A DNA stretch of 24,284 bases from positions 1 to 24,284 of IMG/VR virus record IMGVR_UViG_3300025030_001126; one strand, 5' to 3'. Shown here piece by piece: positions 1 through 6,176 of this stretch. Numbering within the stretch: the first letter of the stretch is position 1; each line of letters opens with the position of its first letter. The notes beneath the pieces were generated by a model, which was not told the DNA's origin, searched no databases, and was given only the letters and a program-made list of their open reading frames with translations. The stretch is from a virus. The translations under genes and the position numbers were made by a program.

Positions 1-674
1 GCTGCGCCGCGGGATAGCCGAGGCTCCAGCTCACACAGCAGATCCAGGGCTTCCGACTTCGTCATGCGCCTCTTCTTCCGGCGCTTCTTGTCGGGCGGGG
101 GATCCGCCTCGAGTGATTGTGGTACGAGCGGGACACCGTCTCCGGGGGCTCCGCTCGGCTCTCCGTGGCCGACTGCGAGCGACTTCGCGAGCACGTTCAA
201 TCGCGTGTCGGTGTTGACCGGGCACCGGGTGATCGCCACCTCGCGCACGATCGCCTTGCGCACCGTCTTCGGGTCAGTGATGTCACGCTCGATGATGCTC
301 CCCTCGACGGAGAACCCGAGCCGCCGATCCGACTTCTGGAGAGCGTTCGCCAGCTCCCAGAGCTGTTGCGCGCGGTCGTAGCCTTTGAGCAGGTACCCCT
401 CGACGTACCAACCCTTCCGGCCGTCGGGGAACGTGCGAAGATCCGCACGCGTCGGGTATCCGACGGCGCTCGCAGTCGCAGAATCGTGATTGTCGTTGAA
501 CCACCCGCCCTTCAGGAATGGGCCGAAGTCGAGCCCTTCCTGAATGAGCCGCTCGCCTTGACGATCGAGCCCGTCTGTCGAGACGATGCCCCCGATGCGC
601 CAATCCTGATCGCCGGGACCGGCCTTTTGGAAGACCTCCACCTCGAAGTCGAAAGCGAACTTCTGAGACGACAT
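1..674 (-). CDS. Prohead (capsid maturation) protease, partial at the left edge
   Basis: Reading the minus strand from the ATG at 674 gives 224 codons without a stop, running off the window. The product starts MSSQKFAFDFEVEVFQKAGP and contains FNDNHDS near residues 59-65 and GFSVEGSIIERDI near 120-132, followed by VREVAITRCPVNTDTRL. This is the usual layout of HK97-type prohead serine proteases: a catalytic His in the first segment, the Ser in GFSVEG, and the ALTRxPVN-like strand after it. The family trims scaffold and major capsid protein inside the prohead. The start is supported by GGAG five bases upstream (680-683). From about residue 165 the chain becomes Pro- and Lys-rich (PPPDKKRRKKRR), which suggests a linker to a C-terminal scaffold-like part beyond the edge. 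The major capsid gene would be expected next, outside the window. The family call is by motif recognition only; the catalytic assignment is inferred. Confidence 0.82.
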   Translation of the reverse strand, partial: MSSQKFAFDFEVEVFQKAGPGDQDWRIGGIVSTDGLDRQGERLIQEGLDFGPFLKGGWFNDNHDSATASAVGYPTRADLRTFPDGRKGWYVEGYLLKGYDRAQQLWELANALQKSDRRLGFSVEGSIIERDITDPKTVRKAIVREVAITRCPVNTDTRLNVLAKSLAVGHGEPSGAPGDGVPLVPQSLEADPPPDKKRRKKRRMTKSEALDLLCELEPRLSRGA

Positions 675-690
675 CCCAGCTCCAGAACGC

Positions 691-721
691 AAAAAGGCGC
701 CCCCGGTTGCCGGGAGCGCCT
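691..721 (-). terminator. Intrinsic terminator just upstream of the protease gene
   Basis: On the minus strand AGGCGCTCCCGG (721-710), a CAA loop and CCGGGGGCGCCT (706-695) form a 12-bp stem with one G-U pair, running directly into a TTTTT tract (695-691). This is a textbook rho-independent terminator. It ends only 17 bases before the protease start codon, so it lies in the 5' leader of that gene rather than at an operon end. Confidence 0.85.
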
Positions 722-726
722 CTCGT

Positions 727-741
727 GCCGCAACGTGCGGC
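727..741 (-). other. Short perfect hairpin preceding the terminator
   Basis: GCCGCA (minus strand 741-736), loop CGT, TGCGGC (732-727) form a perfect 6-bp stem. It lies five bases upstream of the terminator stem and about eight bases after the predicted transcription start, so the leader RNA would begin with two stacked hairpins. Its role is unknown; it could be part of an attenuation or antitermination element. Confidence 0.5.
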
Positions 742-755
742 TAGGCCATACGCTC

Positions 756-785
756 GTTATGACGCAGGGAGCTTCGGCCTGTCAA
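756..785 (-). promoter_or_regulatory. Candidate sigma70-type promoter for the protease/capsid genes
   Basis: The minus strand carries a perfect TTGACA (785-780), an 18-base spacer and CATAAC (761-756), four of six matches to TATAAT. The -10 overlaps the stop codon of the zinc-ribbon gene. Transcription would start near 749 and enter the hairpin and terminator before the protease gene. A perfect -35 is notable in DNA this GC-rich, but no experiment supports it. Confidence 0.5.
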
Positions 786-1005
786 GCGGTACAACGTACC
801 GAGGGTGCATTTCGGCTTTTCGCATCGGGAGGTGTAGATCTACGGCAGCAGACAGCAGCACCGGCCGTCGACACGCTGGGCAGTTCACTTCTACATCTCC
901 ACTCTTGTGCAAGATGACGATCGTCGTGCGCAGCTTGGCCCGGTCGCCCTTCACGACCACGATCCCTGCGCCGCAGTGCGGGCAGTCTGTAGCTGCGTTG
1001 CTCAC
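757..1005 (-). CDS. Small zinc-ribbon protein
   Basis: An 82-residue protein with two CxxC knuckles, CPHC at residues 8-11 and CPAC at about 42-45, separated by about 30 residues of predicted strand. This is a zinc-ribbon arrangement seen in small regulatory or nucleic-acid-binding proteins; no specific family can be assigned. The start is a GTG overlapping the stop of the upstream giant gene as GTGA, so translation is probably coupled. There is no strong Shine-Dalgarno sequence. It is the last gene before a leader terminator and the capsid protease, so a regulatory role in late expression (compare the Com protein of phage Mu, which is also a zinc-finger protein) is conceivable but speculative. 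Confidence 0.72.
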   Translation of the reverse strand: MSNAATDCPHCGAGIVVVKGDRAKLRTTIVILHKSGDVEVNCPACRRPVLLSAAVDLHLPMRKAEMHPRYVVPLDRPKLPAS

Positions 1006-4000
1006 GACCCGTCGAAGTTGTAGAGGTGTTTGGGCAGCCCGAACCGTACGCCCTTGCCGAAGAGACCACCCTGATCGTCCTTTGCCTTCGACTCGTCGTC
1101 CTTCACCTTTGCGTTCTTCAAGTTCTCCCTCGCCTCCTTCTCAGCAGCTCGGGCGGCCTTCTCCGCCTCCTCGTCCTCGATCGACGAGGCGAGGGCACGC
1201 TCCATCATCGACATGGGTGAGGGCCCGGTGTCGCCGAAGAACCCGGTCTGATTCTCCGGGTACTTTGACGCGCGATCGAGAAAGCGCTTGAACGTGTCCG
1301 ACATCTGGCGCGTGCCGGGGCGCCGGATCAACACCTCCAAGATCTTCTGCGCCATGGGGTTGCTCGCGACGGGGTGCCGGTCGTCGCTGAAAAGGCTCTC
1401 GAAGTGGCTCATCGTGCGGCGGAGCTGCGCATCGGTGATGTCCGGCGTCATCGCCTTGATCGTACCCTTGTCGGCCAAAGTCTGAAGGTGATTCCTCGCG
1501 GAGATGGCCACCGCGAGGTCGTTGCGCACGTCGTACTTGTCGCCGTAGGACTTGGCCTGCATGATCGGGATCGCCGACTGCGCGATTGCGTCGACCGTGC
1601 TCTTCTGCGTGTTCGACAGCAGATCGGCGTCGCCGACGAGACGTCCCATCAAGATCCGGGCGACGAGCGTCTTGCCGTCCTCGTTCAGCCGGCCGTGGTG
1701 CATGTATTGGTTCGCGCTGCGATCGTCGATGATGCCCGTGCGGTGTAGCGCGTTCGTGAAGTGCTCCGATCGGCTCGTGCTCAGGAACTCCCCCAACGTC
1801 TCGTCGGGCTGCATGTTGTCGCCGAGCGACTTGAGCGCTGCGTCGTCGAGCTTGCGGCCCATCGCCACCTGCATCGCTCGGGGGTCCATGCCTTGCGTGA
1901 ACGACTCGTTCATCTGCCGGACGAGAAGGCGCATCTCTTCCTTCGAGTGCTTGTCCTTGCCCTCGGGGGTCACCTCGCGAACGAGGATCGGGGCCTCCAT
2001 CGCGTCGACGTCGTCGCCGGTGAGCCCGAACTCGTGCGCGTGCTCGCGCATGTAGCTCTTCATCTCGGCGGCCTTGTCGGGGTGCTCCGCGTACGCGACC
2101 TGCATGGACATCGTGCGGCTGTTGCCGCCGAGCGCCACACCATCCTGCGTGATCATCGGCGGACCGTTGACTGCGTCGGGGTTCGTGTTGATCAAGAACG
2201 CCGGCTTGAGCCGCTGTGCGTTCCGGATCACCTTCGCCTGCTCGCTTTGGTCGCGATGGTACGCGCGCTCTTGCACTCCTTCGGGGTAATCCTCGCGCTT
2301 CTTGAACGCGTGCAGCGGGTCGTGTGAGGCGCGCACCTCGCTCGCCTCGATGAGGCGGTACCGCGCTCTCAACGCCTGGGGCTGCCCACCTTCTCCCGCG
2401 ACATACAGCACCGTGTCGCTGCCGACCTGCTTGGGTGCCTTCCTCGGCGCGACCGATGGCACCTCGGCCAGCGTGGTGCGCGCCTTCTCGGCGGTGTTGT
2501 CGCGCAGCCCCGGGAACGCCTGTAGCAGCATCGCAAGGTGGTGCGTGGCGTCCGCACCGACGCCATGCGCCAGCACCTCGGCCATCGCGGTGCGGTCACC
2601 GTGGCGCGCCTTCGCGAGCAGGGCCGACAGCTTGGCCAGCTCCTTCTCCGCGGCCTTCGCAGTCGCCTCCAGCTCGGCGGGGAAGCGCTCCTCGTCGCCG
2701 CCCGGAGCGCGCAACGCGAGGGCCGAGGACGCGTGCTCCGCCTTCACGAGACCGAACCCGCCGGCGAGGTTCTCTGCCGCGCGGACGATCTGATCGAAGC
2801 TCGTCGCCTTGACGTGTTTCTGGAGGATCGAGCCGAGCACCGCGGCGCGCGCCTCGGGCTCCCATCGCCGGCGCTCGAGAGAGCGCGCGAGGATCTGCTT
2901 CGCTCGGAACGGGTCGACGCCCGCTTGCTTGAAGCTCTTTTGCAGCTTGGCGTAGACCTCGGGCACCCGAACGCGAAGCTCTGCGAGCCGTTCCTCGTCG
3001 GTCGAGCCCTTCAGATCGACGAGCGCCTCACGCGGTACGTGGCGCAGCACGGCGTTGATCGCCTGCTCGGCGCGTTTCTTCGCCCACCCGTGGAAGCGCG
3101 GACCGTACGCGCGAGCCATCATCGAGTGCCACTGGTTCGGCGAGACCTTCTGCGCACGGCCGTCGACCCGGAGCGTGATCGTCCCGTCCTTCTCGACCTT
3201 CTCGACCTTCACGACGCGCTTGCCGAGCCGCACCTCCTCGCCCTCCGTGACGTCGCGCGCGGATGCCGTCTCGCTGTAGTAGTACCGGTATTTTCGTTTC
3301 CCGTGCGCGTCCGTGTACGGGACACGGCGGATGTACTTGCCGCCGCGGGCGACGCCCTCACCGAGCCCCTTGAAGAGGTCGAGGGGGATACCCACCATCG
3401 AGAAGAGTGAGAGCTGCTCCTTCTTTTGGTGGTGGAGCGAGAGCTGCGGCTCGGGGGCCTTGGGCGCGTGCTCGGGCGGGGTCGGGATCCCGTGCTCCTT
3501 CGCCTTCTCGTGATTGAACGAGTGCTTCCCCTTCGCGTTGCACGTGTTGCACGGCGCCGAGGTGACGTGCTCGGCGCCGCCGATCAGCGAAGGCTGCCGC
3601 GAGACCACGTGCGCGACGCCCTTGCACCGCGGGCAGTGGTGCGGTTGCACCTTGCCGTGCGTCTTCTCGCTCCATGCGACCTTGTGCTCGGGGTCCGCGT
3701 AAAGACCGCCCTTCGGGCCGAGGTAGGGGCCGCCCTTGAAGAGATCCATCGTACCACCCACCTGTGATTTCTGTACCGCGGCCTCACGCTGCGCCGACAG
3801 CTTGCGCACGCGCTTCTCCATGTTCTCGATCTCGGTCTTCAGGTCGCGCTCCGCTCCGCGGTCGTAGCCGTGCTCTTTCAGACGCTTCTCTCGCCATGTA
3901 GAGGTCAACTGTTGATGCAGGTAGTCACGCCCGTATGGTGTGCTCGGGTTCGTCGACTCTGAGACCCACAACACCTGCTCTGCATCCCCCATCTTGAACA

Positions 4001-6176
4001 CGCGCCGACGGCCATCCTCCAACATCTTCCGAGCGAACGCGTCGGCCTCGGGATCGTCGATCGACAGCTCGTGCACATCCGGCAGTTCCAGACCCTCGAC
4101 GACCTTCTTCGCGGCCTCGTTCTTGGCAGAGACCTCGACGACCTTCTTCCGGGCCGCGGTCAGCTCGTGCGACGCCTTACCAAGCGCCTTCGCCGCCCGC
4201 TCCAACGTACCGATCCGAGAGGCCATCTCGGGGCTCTGTTTCTTCGCGCACCCCGTGCCCATGATGGTGTGTTTGCCGTTCGTGAGCCGAACGGTGGCGT
4301 GCACTTCGTGCTCTTTGCCGCATCGCGAGCACACGGATAGGACGCCGCTGCCGGGAATGGGGCGACTACGCTCCCGGCCGAACTCCCCCTCCACCAGCTC
4401 ACGCTCACGAGTGTCGTGGACATGCACGATCTCCGCGATCTTGAGATCCCTCTCTTCGTCGGACAGGTGCGCCGAGTCGTGCACCGGCGGCGCGAAGTCG
4501 AGCCCGAGCTGCGGCGTCGCGGGCTGCTTCTCGGTCCATGGGATCGTGTGAGCCGCATCGGCCCACTTCCCGCCGCGAGGGCCGATGTACGGGCCGCCCT
4601 TGAAGAGGTTGAGCGGCACTCCGGCCTTCTTCGCGAATGAGTCGACCTTCATGTTGATGTCTTCGCGCGCCCACTCGGTCTCCTCTTCGATGATCATGAT
4701 CGCCGTCTTGAGCGCCTTGCCGGTGAGTGTGGCGTTTGCCTCCTCGACGCGCTTATTCGACGCCTTGTCGAGCCAGTGCCGAACGAAATCTGCGTTGGCC
4801 CCAGATTTCATCCGGTCGAGCATGCCGTCTTTGCCCATGACGCGATCCCACGTCTGTTTGCTCTCGGGATCTTTCTTGTTGACGAACTTCTCCCCGCTGC
4901 CCTCATAGAGTCTGCGCAGACGGTTCAGATCCTCGCTCGTCTCCGAGTAGATGCCGGATCCCTTCGCCTCGGCCACCTTGCCGGTGTCGTAGAACACGAT
5001 CTTGCCGTCGACCAAGCCCGCCTGAATGTCGTCATTCATGGCGTAGCCCTTCGCGTGCATCTCGTGCACCGCGTCCTGGATCGTGTCGAGCTGCGCGCGC
5101 GTCCACTTCTCCGGGATGTCTACGTGCGGCTTGATCTGGAAGCCCTTGTCGCCGTGCTTCACGAACGTCGAACGGAGCGCCGGGATGCCTTCGTCCGCGA
5201 GCTTGTTGCCCGTCTCCACCTGCGCGCGCAGCATGTCCGCCGCCTGCTCGGGTGATCGGTGGCCCGGGTTCATCGGCTGGAACGGCACCGTCGTCGAGAC
5301 CTTCACGACTTGATCGCCGACCTTGAACGCGATGCCATCGTCCCCCTTGCCGAGCAGCGTCGCCTTGCCGTCGATCACCGAGTCGATCGCCGCGTTGCCA
5401 CTCTTCGGCAGGTCCACCTTGCCGGCCAGATCGTTGACGAAGTGCTTGACGCTCTCTCGAGGCATCGTCGGGCCGTATTTCGCATCCTCGTAGGGCGACA
5501 CGCGCACATGCCCGTCGCCGACGTCCGCGACGTACACGTGCTCATCACCACGCGGGGCGATCTTCGGGTGCACCGAAAGGGGGATCTTCTGGGGCTTGGC
5601 GTCGTGCTCATCGGACCACGGGATTGTGTGCGCCGCGTCGGCCCACTTCCCGCCGCGCGGCCCGATGTAGGGGCCGCCCTTGAAGAGGTTGAGCGGAAGC
5701 TCCCCCTTCTGCACGGGCTCATCGAGGTCTCCGCCGTCGAGCCAGCGCTTGAAGCGCTCCATCGTCCACTCGCGGATCGAGCCGAGAAGCTGCGGGCCGC
5801 GCGCGTTGTAGTGCTTCAAGTACGCCGCGCGCGCCTCGTCGAGCGTGCGGAACCCGAGCATGACCTTGTGCTCGTCGAACCTGCGCAGGTCGGCCCCTGC
5901 GCGCTGGTTCACGATGAACACGTGATTGCTGTTCTCGTCGGGCCCGAGGAACACGTCGACCTCGTCGCCGTCGGCGCCCTTGCGGCCACGGATGTAGCCA
6001 TAGGGGTGCTCCATCAACGTCGAGCCCTCTTCGCCGGTCTCCGGGTCGGTCCAGTACCGCCGAGAGCCCTTGCGATTCTCGATGCTGATCGGGAGCCCGG
6101 CGAACGTCGTCCGATAGTGGAGCTTGCGGCTCTTCGCCAGCTCGACGAACTCTTCGGGGCTCAGGATCCGAGTCAC
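1002..6176 (-). CDS. Giant polyvalent protein: pyrophosphatase-like, kinase-like, zinc and ddrB/ParB-like modules
   Basis: A 1724-residue protein. Residues 1-150 resemble the inorganic pyrophosphatase-like domain of phage polyvalent proteins (GLPISIEN, YGYIRGRKGADGDEVDVFLG, FDEHKVMLGF). Residues 265-400 look kinase-like: Gly-rich LLGKGDDGIAF (274-284), VVKV (290-293), HAKGY then NDDIQ (374-385), YDTGK (396-400). Residues 616-645 hold CSRCG and GTGCAKK; 848-879 hold CPRC and CNTC, both zinc-like. Residues 1270-1402 (YRLIEASEVRASHDP, YPEGVQERAYHRD, NPDAVNGPP, LGGNSRTMSMQ) match the ddrB-associated ParB-like domain, followed by a DdrB-like helical region to about 1640. Module boundaries carry a repeated cassette at 160-187, 520-547, 809-835 and 930-967. 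The start is a GTG overlapping the upstream stop (GTGA), with GAGG five bases upstream. Such proteins are thought to be packaged and injected to counter host defences; that role is inferred from family and position. Confidence 0.85.
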   Translation of the reverse strand: MTRILSPEEFVELAKSRKLHYRTTFAGLPISIENRKGSRRYWTDPETGEEGSTLMEHPYGYIRGRKGADGDEVDVFLGPDENSNHVFIVNQRAGADLRRFDEHKVMLGFRTLDEARAAYLKHYNARGPQLLGSIREWTMERFKRWLDGGDLDEPVQKGELPLNLFKGGPYIGPRGGKWADAAHTIPWSDEHDAKPQKIPLSVHPKIAPRGDEHVYVADVGDGHVRVSPYEDAKYGPTMPRESVKHFVNDLAGKVDLPKSGNAAIDSVIDGKATLLGKGDDGIAFKVGDQVVKVSTTVPFQPMNPGHRSPEQAADMLRAQVETGNKLADEGIPALRSTFVKHGDKGFQIKPHVDIPEKWTRAQLDTIQDAVHEMHAKGYAMNDDIQAGLVDGKIVFYDTGKVAEAKGSGIYSETSEDLNRLRRLYEGSGEKFVNKKDPESKQTWDRVMGKDGMLDRMKSGANADFVRHWLDKASNKRVEEANATLTGKALKTAIMIIEEETEWAREDINMKVDSFAKKAGVPLNLFKGGPYIGPRGGKWADAAHTIPWTEKQPATPQLGLDFAPPVHDSAHLSDEERDLKIAEIVHVHDTRERELVEGEFGRERSRPIPGSGVLSVCSRCGKEHEVHATVRLTNGKHTIMGTGCAKKQSPEMASRIGTLERAAKALGKASHELTAARKKVVEVSAKNEAAKKVVEGLELPDVHELSIDDPEADAFARKMLEDGRRRVFKMGDAEQVLWVSESTNPSTPYGRDYLHQQLTSTWREKRLKEHGYDRGAERDLKTEIENMEKRVRKLSAQREAAVQKSQVGGTMDLFKGGPYLGPKGGLYADPEHKVAWSEKTHGKVQPHHCPRCKGVAHVVSRQPSLIGGAEHVTSAPCNTCNAKGKHSFNHEKAKEHGIPTPPEHAPKAPEPQLSLHHQKKEQLSLFSMVGIPLDLFKGLGEGVARGGKYIRRVPYTDAHGKRKYRYYYSETASARDVTEGEEVRLGKRVVKVEKVEKDGTITLRVDGRAQKVSPNQWHSMMARAYGPRFHGWAKKRAEQAINAVLRHVPREALVDLKGSTDEERLAELRVRVPEVYAKLQKSFKQAGVDPFRAKQILARSLERRRWEPEARAAVLGSILQKHVKATSFDQIVRAAENLAGGFGLVKAEHASSALALRAPGGDEERFPAELEATAKAAEKELAKLSALLAKARHGDRTAMAEVLAHGVGADATHHLAMLLQAFPGLRDNTAEKARTTLAEVPSVAPRKAPKQVGSDTVLYVAGEGGQPQALRARYRLIEASEVRASHDPLHAFKKREDYPEGVQERAYHRDQSEQAKVIRNAQRLKPAFLINTNPDAVNGPPMITQDGVALGGNSRTMSMQVAYAEHPDKAAEMKSYMREHAHEFGLTGDDVDAMEAPILVREVTPEGKDKHSKEEMRLLVRQMNESFTQGMDPRAMQVAMGRKLDDAALKSLGDNMQPDETLGEFLSTSRSEHFTNALHRTGIIDDRSANQYMHHGRLNEDGKTLVARILMGRLVGDADLLSNTQKSTVDAIAQSAIPIMQAKSYGDKYDVRNDLAVAISARNHLQTLADKGTIKAMTPDITDAQLRRTMSHFESLFSDDRHPVASNPMAQKILEVLIRRPGTRQMSDTFKRFLDRASKYPENQTGFFGDTGPSPMSMMERALASSIEDEEAEKAARAAEKEARENLKNAKVKDDESKAKDDQGGLFGKGVRFGLPKHLYNFDGS
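3276..3389 (-). repeat. Boundary cassette 4 (GGKY/RRVP/RYYY type)
   Basis: Residues 930-967 of the 1724-residue protein. It begins IPLDLFKG like the other cassettes, then switches to ARGGKYIRRVPYTDAHG and KRKYRYYY. It therefore joins the LFKG head of the first cassette type to the KY-RRVP-YYY body found in two other proteins of this operon. Confidence 0.75.
3402..3416 (-). other. Encoded QLSLF, exact sliding-clamp-motif match
   Basis: Residues 921-925 of the giant protein read QLSLF, preceded ten residues earlier by QLSLHH. QLSLF is an exact instance of the bacterial DnaN (beta clamp) binding pentapeptide QL(S/D)LF. It lies in a low-complexity linker just before cassette 4, as expected for an accessible short linear motif. 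Binding is not demonstrated. Confidence 0.4.
3672..3752 (-). repeat. Boundary cassette 3 (diverged)
   Basis: Residues 809-835 read TMDLFKGGPYLGPKGG followed by LYADPEHKVAW. The framework LFKGGPY-GP-GG--AD--H---W is kept while about a third of positions differ from cassettes 1 and 2. It directly precedes the small CPRC/CNTC zinc module. Confidence 0.85.
4494..4511 (-). other. Encoded QLGLDF, clamp hexapeptide-like motif
   Basis: Residues 556-561 of the giant protein, nine residues after cassette 2. The identical hexapeptide recurs in the 1540-residue protein at 16236-16253. QLxLxF matches the hexapeptide form of the DnaN-binding motif. Interpretation is inferred. Confidence 0.35.
4536..4619 (-). 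repeat. Boundary cassette 2
   Basis: Residues 520-547 read VPLNLFKGGPYIGPRGG, then KWADAAHTIPW. The 27 residues from PLN onward are identical to cassette 1, with seven nucleotide differences, all synonymous third-position changes. It separates the kinase-like region from the CSRCG/GTGCAKK zinc module. Confidence 0.92.
5616..5699 (-). repeat. Boundary cassette 1
   Basis: Residues 160-187 read LPLNLFKGGPYIGPRGG, then KWADAAHTIPW. It stands between the pyrophosphatase-like domain and the kinase-like region. It is the partner of cassette 2, whose 27 residues from PLN onward are identical. Confidence 0.92.

Noticed and set aside
117-917. A 266-residue plus-strand open frame at the left end
   Set aside because: It is antisense to the prohead protease gene, whose minus-strand reading has catalytic-type motifs and a ribosome binding site.
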